A stretch of DNA of 64,000 bases from Sphagnum magellanicum. Lineage: Eukaryota; Streptophyta; Sphagnopsida; Sphagnales; Sphagnaceae. Positions 25,891-41,433 of this stretch are shown here, in pieces. The notes beneath the pieces were generated by a model, which saw only the letters and a list, made by a program, of their open reading frames with translations, had not been told where the DNA came from and ran no database searches. The DNA lies in NCBI GenBank assembly GCA_021904315.1, contig CM038908.1:25998501-26062500 (forward strand), read 5' to 3'. Both the position numbers and the translations under genes were made by a program. Every line of letters starts with the position of its first letter. The first letter of the stretch is position 1.

Positions 25891-27254
25891 TCAAAGAAAT
25901 CTTGCTAGGAAACCTTACTTTATGGGATCAACCCCATGATCAGCTTCACCTCATGACTACACCCTTATTCTTGTAAAAGCCCTCCCTTTTGAGCTTTACC
26001 TTCCACATCATGCACTCACAAAATTTTCCTAAACATATTTGGAGGACACCTAGTATTTGTGGATATCCTAAGATAATTATGCCTATTCCTTTGAGAATGG
26101 GAGGGATCTTACACCTATAAGTAGGCATAAATTCCTTCTCACTCTTAAAGAGTAGGTGTAAGAACTAAAAACCCTCCTCCTCCTTTGCCTCACAATCTAG
26201 GTAAACAAATGAGTAGTTGTAACAACTAAGAACCCTCTTCCTCCTACACATACATAATGGTCTATGTATGTTTATAACACTCATCTTGTACTTCTAGATG
26301 GGTAAAGCCCACATGTGTAGGATGTTCTCAAAATGCGGAGTTGTACTCAACTACCCCCCTCCTACTAGGCCCCTTTGTTGGGGAAATGCTTTCACTTGTG
26401 ATAGTATATCCTTACAAGCACATTGACTATTGGCATTGCCTAGTAGCTTTCCTCTACAATTGAATTCGTATTCCTCTTGTGTCTTGATAATTCTAGACTA
26501 GTAAAATGAAATCAAAGGATTTTAAGATAAATGGTAAAATCTATGGAAATTGACAACCAAAATGATGCATAGATCACAAAATGGGTAAGAAAACTCAATC
26601 AATATGGCAAGGGTATTATTTTTCTTTGTGCACAAATATTTATAAGAATTAGTAAACTTTTTCAAAGTACTTCCACAATTCTTAGATCCAATAATATTTT
26701 AAATGTAATCACATGATCTTATCAAACCTAAAGTGATTCACACTTAATGAATCATGTTTGGGTTGAAGAAATTGAAGTTGGATTATGTCATCACAAACAT
26801 ATTGCAACCCATCACATATTAGCAACCCATCATGATACAATAATATAACCTTGAAATAAAGATATATCAAAATCATTTTAAAGTTATTCAAAACTTGAAT
26901 TTGGTTATGGTGTTCTAACTTCTTATTGCAACCTGGTGGTAATAATGAAGTGTGTTTATTACATTGGACACAAAGAAATTTTTTATGAATGCCCCTTTAC
27001 AAAAAGAGTTTGGGAACAAAGCTAAGGTCGAGAAAGAAGGTTGCATGATTACCTCAAACTTTCTTTTTTTCATGTGCAAAGTACAAGCATAGGATATTGC
27101 ATCAAATGTTTCCCGTACTATCTTGCAAAATCATAAGTGATGAAAATTTGAAACAAAAAAATTGACCCATTGAACTTGGCAACCATCAACTTACTAAGGA
27201 AGGTAGTTTGTTTTGTTTTGTCATGTTGAGATTTCCAAACTTTCACTTGATACC

Positions 27255-27535
27255 TTCGGAAAGTCCTTGATGGGTAGGTGTGTGCCAAGGTAGTTTCATA
27301 GTCATTAGACACATGGTGTAAAAAGTTATTGAATTTTGAATAATTTTGTCATTGAGAATTCAATAGAAAAATTATAAATTATAAGAAATTGGGGTGCACT
27401 CTTGGTATAATTGGAAAGCCCTCAATGGGTAAGGCTACATGGAGATAATTTCATAATTTTGAGACCTAAGGTGTGGGAGATATTGAATTTTGAGTAATTT
27501 TTGTCATTAAAAACTCAATAGAACTCAATTTAAAT
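27255..27535. repeat. Diverged direct repeat, about 156-bp period
   Basis: GGAAAG(T/C)CCT-AATGGGTA at 27258 and 27414, each followed about 80 bp later by ATTGAATTTTGA-TAATTTT and CTCAATAGAA-type ends. Two old tandem copies. Confidence 0.65.
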
Positions 27536-28224
27536 AAAAATTGGATTTTAGACTTAGGTTACAGCAGGTGTAGCATTTTCCCTTTCAACATTCACTTAGT
27601 ATAATTAGGATATGTGTTTGGCAACACAACCTCCATTAGTTGATTTAAGTAAATTCATGATTCATGATAGATTAAATATTTTTGCGGTTCAATTGCATAG
27701 TGATTTCATGGGAAATTATTTCAAGTAAATGGCATAGCAATTCAAATGCATCAACAAGTGGAGAAATGAAAGAAAATTTTATTGTGAAGATCTCTTAGTT
27801 GGGTTTAGTAAAAAGGAGTTTTGAAGAATTTTAAGAATGCAACAAATCACCACCCTTCAATATTCAAAGAGAAATATAATTACCAAAAACATTGAGACAT
27901 GCTCACCAAAACAAATGGGATGGAAAGGTTTAATGATTCATTTTTATTATTATTACTTTGAATTTCAAACTAGCTTTTTAAATCAGAAAAATAAGAAGGA
28001 TAAAATCTTTGGATGCATTTATGATTTAATTTAAATTGATCATACTTAATTATACACCAATGACATCCATATCCAATTTCTGAAAAGGTGTTATACATTA
28101 TATTATTATTTTTATTTTTATTTTTGGTGATTTTTTTCAAAATTGGGAAAAGATTAGTTTTTTTGAGGTTTATATTTGCCAATTTTTTTGTTATTAGAAA
28201 AAATCACAAGATTTTATAGTAAGT

Positions 28225-28345
28225 TTGAGTAGGTAGCAAAAAATATATAGAAGGATGCTTTTCATTTTACTTTTTTTTTTTTGGTAGCTAAATTTGGCTA
28301 AATCGTCTTATGAATTATCACCACTTCAACCACATCCCAAAATTT
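28225..28345 (+). repeat. Dispersed repeat, TAGCC/TTGGCTAAAT family, copy 3
   Basis: GGTAGCAAAAAATATATAGAAGG, broken by a T-rich spacer, then AAATTTGGCTAAATCGTC and ATTATCACCACTTC. Confidence 0.65.
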
Positions 28346-29386
28346 TTTTAAAAAACATCCATCCTCCCACATCAGCAAATTTTAAGCAATCTAAAAGGAA
28401 ATGTCAGTTAACTTGGTGCGGATTAGTTTGCATTAGACTCAAATGAATAAGTTGTTGGGCTTTTTAGCTCTTACATGATGAAGAAGGGAAACGGGAGAGA
28501 AGACAATGAAACATATGTCAACAATTAGGGAGGGAAAAAAAAACATAACACATTAGATGCTTCAATAGCCTTGTTCTCCAAAACAAGACGAGCTTTTGGA
28601 TGTTGATACACGGTTTAAAGTTTGATCAATATCAATCATATATATAAGTGATTACAAAGTGAATGACATTTTGGTCATGCAAACAAAAGCAATAAACAAA
28701 AGAAGGAAAACCCTATGTTACATTTGTCACCCTTAAGATTACAATTGACAAGGTTTAGGGTTTAAGGTTGACCTTCTGCATAGTAGTGCCTTCCATTAAT
28801 ATACTTGAGGAAGAAAATCCCAAATTTGACCATTTTGGTCTATAGAATGGGGTGAAGACAAAACTCTTCCATAGACCCACGCAAATGCAATTTAGCATAC
28901 TCTTAAGACTCAATTTGCTACAGATGATCTTGGATCATAGAATTATACACTTTTCCCATGACCCTTTAGGTGTCAATAAACAAATTTGTCTTGATCAGTG
29001 CATTGAAATGTCACAAGTACACCCATCTCCCAGCTCTATCAATATTCAGCAATACAGGACTGAGTGATAAGTGTCTTTTTCCACACACAAGGAACCACAC
29101 AAGATCAACTTTCAGTCTACAAAAGCCATCCTTGCAAACTTTGCCCACCACCCAAATTGCAAAACTACTACTTTCCATGAAGAAATTTCTTGTCTCAAGA
29201 CTCAATCTCACAACCTACCATGTTGGTGAGTGAGGTGGTGGCATTGACCACCGACTGACGAATTTTTTACTGAATTAAGACCAGATAGACAAGACTCTGT
29301 GTTGACAACAAAAAGGATGATTGCCCACTTACAAAATGAAGATTACAGTCTCTTCTAAAAATGAAATACAAAGATACAAGGAACAC

Positions 29387-32900
<3,514 letters not shown>

Positions 32901-33274
32901 AAGGTAGATAATGTTGTTTGATTGGGAGCTTTGGTTGGTTGGAAATGGAGCTTTCTTTCTCATCCCAACTTCCAAGGGATGATGGATGGATGGGTGGATG
33001 ATTGATGATCATGGATGTAGTGTTTTTTAGGGTTTTTGGGTGGCTATTTTTCTTTATGTGTGAGTTTTGATGAGACCATCATGAGAAAGAAAGAAAGAAA
33101 GATGAGACCATCATGACCATTGCTATTTTTTGATGTGATCATCGTGACCATTGGTTTTTCTTTTTTCTTTTTTTTTGGGTGGTTATTTCTTTTAATATGT
33201 GTGAATTTTGATGGGATCATAGTCATTGGTACTTTCATCCATGTGAGGTCCATTGGTACTTACTTGCTTAACTA

Positions 33275-33300
33275 GGGGGGGGGGGGGGGGGGGGGGGGGG
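33275..33300. repeat. G26 homopolymer
   Basis: Twenty-six G in a row, then C and five more G, about 840 bp upstream of the FtsH start codon. It could form a G-quadruplex or be a length error. Confidence 0.9.
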
Positions 33301-33403
33301 CGGGGGTCCATTGTCCATTCACCATGGGGCTAGCTTTAGATGATGGGCTAGAGGATGCCCACGATGGATTGTGTGGTGACACACACGTGGAGGAAATTGA
33401 GAG

Positions 33404-33460
33404 AGGATGGATGGATGGATGGATAATGGATGGATGGATAATGGATGGATGGATTGATTG
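33404..33460. repeat. TGGA minisatellite
   Basis: Three blocks of GGATGGATGGAT-type units separated by AA insertions. Confidence 0.9.
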
Positions 33461-34569
33461 GGGGGAAGCAACTCCTCTAGACACACAAAACTCAAAAGTT
33501 TTCATTAGAAAAATAAATAAATAAATAAATAAAAAGATAAAAAGAAAGTGGTTGTAATGGTGGATTCATAGTAGCCGTGGATGTGAGAAGATGTGGCCTA
33601 GTTTGGATTGCAGGTTTCATGAATGATGGAGTGTTGTGCACGCTGGAATCCAACAACAGCTTCAACTTCCTAGGAAACTTAATAGAGATGGTTGGTAGGT
33701 AGGTAGGTATGTTCCAGAAGAGAACAACAAGGTGGTTATGTTACGTGTTATGGAATAGACTCAGTAGGGCCCATTCCACCCAGGAATGTGGTGTGCGTGC
33801 CCATTAGGACAATCCGCCCCCATTCCAATAGGTGGAAACGGGGGGTTCTACTAGGGCCTGTTCCAGAGTGTAACCGGCTTTGCCCATTGTTGTTTGATTC
33901 ACATTGCAACTGTGTTGTTCTCCATGTTAAAAGTGAAACTAACCACACCAAAAGTAGATAGAAACACCAAATGGTTTGCCTATCCTACCTAATGAAAGTG
34001 TAGGGTAAGGACCAGTGTTGTTCTGGTGGGTATCAAGTTTTGGAGATACCAGACGGTTCTCAATTTAATTTCTCAATTTGGGTAGGGGTTTTAATCATTT
34101 TTTTAATCTAATTTTTTTGGTACTTGGTTGTAGGTAAATTAACAGTAGCAATATGAACCGAGTATGTCAGCATTTATTTTACATAAATAACAACCCGGAT
34201 CCAAGTATTGGATTAAGGGTTTTCAACGTGTGAAAATGTTTCTCTTTTCTCGGTCCAGTAAAGAGAATAGAGTGCTCGGATGGGTAGAATCACAAAACAA
34301 GAGATAATACAAGTAATGTTCCACATACAAGCACCTCATCCATCCAGCAAGAATTATAAGAGTGTGAGGTGTTAAAAATCTAAAATGCTTCAATTACAAA
34401 ATCTGACTAGAAAATCTGAGTCCAAATTGTGTTGGATTTGCAACCCAAATTTACAAGTCTTACATCCTCAAACTCTGTATTCATTTTTCAAAACGTCATG
34501 CCTTTTGTAGCATGTTTTCATTCTCTTCCGACAAGGTTTCCTCATCCATCAAAAACTCGGCCAGTTTCT

Positions 34570-36724
34570 ATCCATCAACAAGGTTACAATCTCTTCATGC
34601 ATTGCTAGGCCAGTTCTTGTAAATCATTACAAGCTTTTCAAGATTATCAACCCCAAGACATGCGCATCATAATCTAATGAGTACACCTACAACTAAAAAG
34701 ATTCACTCCATTTTGATTTGTGAACCTAGGATGCCCAAAATTTGTCATGCCAAGAAACTCAATGTTTGGGAATCTACATTAATTACTAGCCCGCCACTTC
34801 AATGGATCAAGCCCATTTCCATTCTCCACATGAAACTTGCAAAACAAAACTCCACATGAAAAATTTTAATTTTGAGAAAACCTTCAAAAGTTTCTTATGA
34901 TGAAGCAACTAACCCAAACAACCCATTTGAAGATGGTTGAGGTGCTCCAAGAATTGAAGACATTGCAACTTCACTTGGATTTAGAAAACCCATATATATT
35001 ATTTAACAAAGGCAAACTAGTTCATCATACTACTACACCAACGTAATTGCTTAATCTTTGCCTATGTGATTCATGATGCAATCCATGCTTTTAAAGCATG
35101 GATCAAGCATCAACGTGAGCATCATATGAACTTTTTCCTAAGAAAAGGTTTCTACAAAACCCAAAAAAATGCAACACATTAATAACTTTTGCAATCATTC
35201 TATCATACAAAATCTTTATGCCTTGATCAAATTCCCCACACCATAGTGGAGAAACAAAAACAATTCAACATGCATATTCCTTCTTCATCATCCCCATGAT
35301 TACTAAAGCAACAAACAATGCATCAAGTAAAAGCCAATACCCTCTATGTTGATTCCATAAGCATCAATGAACAACAAGGTTTAAAATTTCAATTACCACC
35401 TAGGTAATTGCTCATGTTAGACCCAAAGTTGGGAACCCTAGCTTGTAAAGTTAAATTATGCCATGTGTAACACATATTGATTGCATTGGCATATTTTAAG
35501 GTTTCTTGGAACAAGATGACCTTGAAAGTAAAACAAGTTTTCACAGGGGGTTTTAGTTTCTTATGCTACATGCTAATTTCATGGCAAGTCTTTTGCCACT
35601 CAATTTTGTCCTTCCCAAATGTTTTAATCCAAGTATTTTCTTTGAAATGTAATTTGGGCATCTTTCGAACTAACTTCATGCCCACACCAAACTCAGCCTT
35701 GTTGGTAGCATACTAACATGTTTTTGACATAACATCACCAAAACAAAAGCCAACAAATGGTTGATATAATTGTAGTGATTCATAAGACACAACAAAAGTG
35801 AAGGCAATTGTGAGAAAGTTTAAATTGGCTCCTTTGTTCTTAACATAGGTTATAACCTTTTGTGTCAAGTTAAATTTTTCCAACAAAACTTTCACTTTTT
35901 CTACAAAAGTTACACCAAAAGTATCAAGTGTTTCAAACAATCCAATTGTTATGTTACAAGGAAACCAATCTTGGTTAATGAAATTGACAACAAAAGCACA
36001 AGTATCATAGCTTGACCTTGATACCCATAAGTCAAAAGTTGTTATCATAGTTGCATTCTAACTAATGGTAGGAAGCACATACACCTCCATGGTTTTTTGT
36101 AATAAAACATGAAAATGTTCATGAACAAGTTGTTTTCAAAATGAAAATTGTACTTGAACATATAAATGGAACACCATTTGCCTCAACCAAAAGCTCTCCA
36201 CAACAAACAATGACATATAGCCTTTTATAATCATCAACAAAAGATCTTGAATGAATTGCATTTGAACAAGGTGCATGGATTTTTTGTAAAACTTCACACC
36301 TTCACAAAAACTTGTCATGGCCATAGGTGTCACATGAAATGCCCTATGCTTAATTTTGAAACTTGCTAATGTTGTTTTCTAAAGCATTCCTATGCACAAC
36401 ATACTTCAACAATTCCAAACCATGTTCATGAACTACATGTTTCTTCATGGATATCATGCTTAGGGTTATGAAATAAAAAAAACCTTTTCAAGACTTGGTA
36501 GAACTATGACAACTTGCAGAATTATCAAAATAATGACACATCACACACGTCATGACTTGTGTTGCTTGCACATCGACCTTGATGCTACTTTCAGTCAACA
36601 CAAAAAAAAACCACCTAAATTTAATACACAATGATGTGGAACTTAAAACTTTTGATTCATAGTCAATTGCGTCAACTATTGCATCCAAAGCACCTTTTTT
36701 TAGATCCACACTCCTCATCAACAA
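34570..36724 (-). pseudogene. Second hAT transposase relic
   Basis: Same family as the relic at 20675-22960, on the opposite strand. A Cys-x2-Cys BED-like piece is at 36488-36724. The central region 35713-36048 contains FDLWVSRSSYDT, then KVITYVKNKGANLN, matching the other copy residue for residue in places. The hATC-like end is at about 34575-34800, with QILGILGSQIKME, then GVDNLEKLVMIYKNWPSNA. Many stops and frameshifts. A TIR-like end (CAGTGTTGTTCTGG) is at 34013, about 560 bp past the hATC end, but I found no convincing partner for it. Confidence 0.75.
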
Positions 36725-36999
36725 AATTTTGAACTTGCAACATTTCCTCTAACACAATAATTTCAAGTGTTTCTAAACTTGGACCAACTATCCCTACAAC
36801 ATGAAGTTCATCTTCAAGAAATTTGAACATTTCCAATTCGTCCATATCCAGAATGCACAACACAATTGAAACAAACAACAAACCCTTTTGAAATTCATAA
36901 AATAATGGGTAGACACATAAAGGTTCAAAAAAACAATGAAGAGTTCAACAAAGCTTACATCTTCATATAAACTTGTCCGAGCTCCAAGCGACGGAAAAT

Positions 37000-38567
37000 T
37001 TCAAACATCTTTGCCACAAAAGCTTCTATCAAATCCAAGTTGCAATTTCTAACCGTTGTATCAAAAGATGCACCCATAAACTCATGATACACTATAGTAA
37101 TAAACCTAAATACCAAGAAGTTCATATTGAAGGTTGACCCATAATATCAAACCTTGGTATCATGTAAACTTTGCAAAACTTAAACATGATTAATCGAATA
37201 ACCCTAATACATCGTTCTATGCTAGAACTAGCAACTAGGTTTTCAAATTTTTTTCATCACTTTGATAACCTACTAGTAAGGTTCTATATACCTAAATGTA
37301 TATTTGAGTTCATACCCAACATTTTCCTAATATTAAAACAACATTGGTAAAGACCAAGAATGGGGCCATTTTTGGGAATGAATGCCTAGCATGTGAGGTA
37401 AGATCTAAGCATGGGATCCAAATTCCCAAGACTACCCTATTCAAGATGCTTATGTGGCTTAAAGATTAGGTAAGATTTTATGATCAAAATGGATGGGTGT
37501 GATTGAATTTTGGAGGAGTTTGATGAAAACACAACCAAAAGAACCACCTAGGGGGGTGGACGTTGTTTAAAATTGTATTTTCATATCTTTGAATTAAAAC
37601 CCCAAGTGGGTAAAATAATTTGGATTGTTAACATTTTTTTGGAATGGGCTCCATTACTTACAAAGTTTCAATGCTCAAAATTTGATACAAGTCAAGAGCC
37701 ATTTTTCATGTTTAAGCACCAAAGCCTTTACAAAGAACAATTTTTTTTTCTAAATGTTTTAATGCTTACAAATGTGCTCCAATCCTTCTCAAAATTGGAT
37801 ACAATCTTAACATTGATGGTTAAAAGAAAAAGAAGGAATTGAAATTGATGAAATTCATTTTTACAATACATTTGAAAGATTTGGTTCAAACATGCTCTTG
37901 GCCTTCAAAATTATGAATAATTTTGAGAATTATATTTTAGCAAATTTTATTCATTTTTATATGCTACAAAACATGAATGGATAATATACATGATATAGGA
38001 CCAAGATGTAACAATATATTTATTTACTTATATATTTAACATCATGGTAAATTGGGTATGAAACATACAAAATTTAAGATTATAAACCAACACATGAATG
38101 CCATATGTCACATATAATCCTTGGAATGACACTTTTACTTTGGCACCCCTATTCCTTCGATTATGTCTATGTAGAAAATATAAGATTAAGGTTATAACTT
38201 AGTTTCTATTGGTTAGAAACATAAGATTTGGATCATTATCTTTGATAAGACATGATTGTTTAAAAGGTTGCACCTTTTGTTTGTAAAGGCTACAAATGCT
38301 TTGGAAAATAAACAATAAAATAAATTTCAAAATTCATACCTTCTGTCATTTCTTTCATGTCCACTTTTCACATCCCAATGGTATCAAAGTGCATGGTTAC
38401 TTAAATCCAAGGAATGTTAAACAAAATGAAAAAGAAAAGTTTCAAATAGAAACATTTTACCTTCAAAATGTTACAAAATTCTATGGTACATATTTCTATG
38501 GTATGGAAATATTGAATTAATTTAATATTGAAAGCTAAAAAGCTTTTTAATGTGATGGATGATCATT
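37000..38567. other. No gene seen
   Basis: AT-rich sequence with short interrupted frames and no motif; probably old transposon flank. Confidence 0.5.
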
Positions 38568-38575
38568 GTTGAAAC

Positions 38576-38696
38576 TAGTGTTGGGTGGTTTTCATTTTTT
38601 TGTGAGAATTGTTAGTTTTGATTTAAGAAAGATAATTTAAAATTAAACCAATTATATCGAAGAAAAAAAATCACTTTAGAAAACCGTCCATGGTTT

Positions 38697-38730
<34 letters not shown>

Positions 38731-39482
38731 ATCTAGTTTCATTAAAAAAAATTCACAAATGTGAAAATCATCAATTTGGTTACCAACTTCCAAGTGTTTT
38801 GAGAACCCTCTTACTTCCAAAGTTCATAACTTCTTCATCTCTTGTTCGTTTAAGCTCTACAAATCATCTTTAAGCACCAAAATCAATAGAGCAATGTCCA
38901 AGGAATGTTTAAATGTTTGGTTACCAACTTCCAAGTGTTTTGAGATTTTCTTTTTGACTTTTTGACCCCCTACTTTTGGGGGACCATAATTTTCTCATTT
39001 CTAATCCATTCTTTATGTTCTTTAGTGCCTTGAATTCGCCAAGACAAGAGTTTTAATTTTCTTTGGACACCTTGGGATTTGGCCTCCTTTGAGCTACTAA
39101 ATGTACACCCAATTTTTGAAAGAAATGTTTTTCCTAGAAATTTTTTAAAAAGGAATAGGACCTTGGATACTTTGTGCCACCCCCTGCCAAAATTTCAAAA
39201 TAAAATAGTCACTTGAATGTATTTTTTTTGGTTTTTATTGTGCATAAGGGCTAAGAACCAAAATAAGGTAAAATCACATTACCTTACCCAAGTTTCTTTT
39301 TTTTAACAAAAAGAACTGATTAAGTTTTCATAATGTTTGGCTCTTAGCCGCTTAATGAAAATTGAAGTGCCCAATTTCTAACCCAAGCATGGGATCCAAT
39401 GATAACCCATGGGATTCAAGGTGAGAATCGACTTGAAAACTGAAATAATTTTCATTCGATTCCTAAGACCTACCCAATATTG
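38576..39482. mobile_element. Non-autonomous hAT element, 907 bp, with exact 8-bp TSD
   Basis: GTTGAAAC lies at 38568-38575 and again at 39483-39490, a perfect 8-bp duplication. The left end is TAGTGTTGGGTGG; the right end, read inverted, is CAATATTGGGTAGG, with TTGGGT shared and transition differences elsewhere. The same terminal word is used by the 9.6 kb hAT element. No coding capacity. An (AT)14 run at 38701-38728 and two copies of GGTTACCAACTTCCAAGTGT (38779, 38921) are internal. Confidence 0.85.
38701..38728. repeat. (AT)14 microsatellite
   Basis: Twenty-eight bp of pure AT inside the 907-bp hAT element. Confidence 0.95.
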
Positions 39483-39559
39483 GTTGAAACCAATAATTCC
39501 TCCACTAACACCTAGAGGCTAATTTCACATATTCTTGTCACAAGAACAGGTAATAAAAC

Positions 39560-40140
39560 AAAATGGGATGAAATACAATGTAACTTGTCCAAGAAATATG
39601 TTCTTGTTCTCACAATAATAACAAATTGTCCTGAAAATAACCAAGTGTCGCATGTAAGTTTTCTTGACACATCAAAAAAGGCTTGGGAGGAATTGGGCAA
39701 ATTGTTTGAAGCACATGATGCAACTACGAAGATATACTTGAGTGACAAACTAGACACAATGAAAATGAGGAAAAATAAAAGCACGAGAAAATATATTCAT
39801 GCATTTTGATCCTTGTTGGAACAATTTTCAAACCATGAAAGCACTTGTCAATGATGAAAACAATGTGAAATCTCTAATGAAAAACATGTTTACAACCTAC
39901 AAAAGCTTTTTGGTGGCTTTCAGAGCATGACCCAATGTGATAGTACAAACTTTCATAACATACTTATTGCAACAAAAGACTTTCATGAAGATTCATAGTC
40001 CTTCATTTGATTATACATCTACATTGTTTATAGGAAATAAGCCTACAAATAAACAAAAGAACACATCAAGTTCCAACATTCAAAAAGAAGGTGATCAACT
40101 TAATTCAAATGCAACACACGCATGGAGAAAAAAACTATGA
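39560..40140 (+). pseudogene. Copia-type gag (UBN2-like) relic
   Basis: The frame at 39585-39809 reads as the plant Copia gag core: SKKYVLVLTIITNC, then VSHVSFLDTSKKAWEELGK, then LSDKLDTMKMRKN and IHAF. After stops, a gag-like continuation lies at 39840-40140 (SLMKNMFTTYKSFL, then a run of polar residues). No protease or integrase follows. It begins about 70 bp after the target duplication of the adjacent non-autonomous hAT. Confidence 0.7.
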
Positions 40141-40564
40141 TGTTTTTAATGAGTGAAAGGTGACAATGATCTCAAAGTGCAACAACCTTTTTAGCATTTA
40201 GGGTTCAAGATGTGTGCCTAGTCCACCAAGACACCAAAAGCTTTAAAATCCCATGCACATGTATATCCTTCAATCTTAAAAAAACCTAAAACCCTAGAAT
40301 CCGAATATGCATAATGTAGGATACATATTTGGACATGCACATATATTACTATGGATATGACATATGTATCAGGTTATTGACGAATAGAAGTCTGATGCAT
40401 ATGGATATGCATCAAGTTATCAATGAATAAAAGTTTGCAAGATATGTACAACACTTATTTTTAAATTTGACACAAGTTTAGGATATGTATATATGCATAT
40501 CCACCAATTATACATATTGATAACTAGGTTGAATTGGATAACTAGACAACACTGGTTTCAACTC

Positions 40565-40830
40565 TTGAATGCTAAATAATCAATTGGACCCTGATCCAAA
40601 CAAGTGATAAAGTTGGTATTAAACGTTGAGTTCTTTAGTTGGAACTTAAACCAAACAAGTAGTGAATTGAGTCTTGAATGCCAAATTCTTCAATTGGACC
40701 CTAAAACAAACAAGTAATGAAGTGGGTCTTGAGAGATCAGTTGAAGTATAAACCAAACAAGTGTTGCAGTGGGTCTCAAAGGCTGAAGAACCAATTGACC
40801 CCTAAACCAAACAATTGTTGCATGATTGCC
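40565..40830. repeat. Degenerate 48-55-bp tandem array, five copies
   Basis: ACAAACAAGT/CCAAACAAGT anchors occur at about 40596, 40651, 40706, 40753 and 40806. Most are preceded by TCAATTGGACCCTAAA-like sequence and followed by TGGGTCTTGA-like sequence. Confidence 0.8.
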
Positions 40831-41209
40831 TAACGGCTCTGCCCTCTATGGCAGGTTCAAACAACGTCATGAGAGATGATAAAATCATGTAACTTGATTA
40901 GGGTAATCTGAATTTGATGAAAATAGTGACCTAAAGAGTACAATTTGGTTTCTAGTTCTCATCTGCAAATGGGTTCTAGTTTGACACAAAATTACATGCC
41001 AAGATCAGTGACTTTCTTTGAACAAAAAATTGTCACTTTTCAACCAAAAAATTGGGAAAATTGGGATTTTCTTTCGAGTATAAATTTGACCAATTTTGCA
41101 AAAGAATTTAAAATTCACCAAATTTTCGATATCACAAATTTGAAGACAAAAATTCTGGCCAAGATCTTACTTGGCTGCTGCAAAATCTCTTCCTCTTCCT
41201 TCTTGACAG

Positions 41210-41433
41210 ATCCAACAAACCAGAGTGGTGCAAGTGGTAGCAACAAGGTGGCATGGAGATGTGGAATTAGCCAAATGAGCTTGGCAGAGACCTTGGGTCA
41301 TCCAAGCAATCTCAACCACCTCAAAAGAAGGTTTAGGTTGCCATTGTTCAGGAAAACAATTCAGAAGGTTGAATGTCTTAGGTTCTCTGTGATGAGAGTG
41401 CTGACAGAGTATCAATTTTTGGGCACACTTTGA
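41210..41433 (+). CDS. Possible terminal exon of an unrecognised gene
   Basis: A strong pyrimidine-tract acceptor (CTTCCTTCTTGACAG) ends at 41209. The following frame stays open for 74 codons to a TGA at 41431-41433. It encodes a basic Leu/Arg-rich piece with LKRRFRLPLFRKTIQKVE near its middle. I recognise no family and found no upstream exon. The opposite strand is also open over 41167-41415, which weakens the case. Local composition is less repetitive than the flanks. Confidence 0.22.

Larger units (their letters stand above)
23316..29380. other. Intergenic, AT-rich, no gene supported
   Basis: Contains simple repeats ((AAAT)n 23458-23484, T44 at 24673-24716, (AAATC)n 23936-23963), two members of the TAGCC/TTGGCTAAAT dispersed family and a diverged direct repeat at 27255-27535. 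All frames are short and without motifs. Confidence 0.6.

Noticed and set aside
34013-40554. hAT-like ends CAGTGTTGTTCTGG (34013) and inverted CAGTGTTGTCTAG (ending 40554) as one 6.5 kb element around the second transposase relic
   Set aside because: Only about nine terminal bases match and the flanks (GTAAGGAC / GTTTCAAC) agree at 4 of 8 positions.
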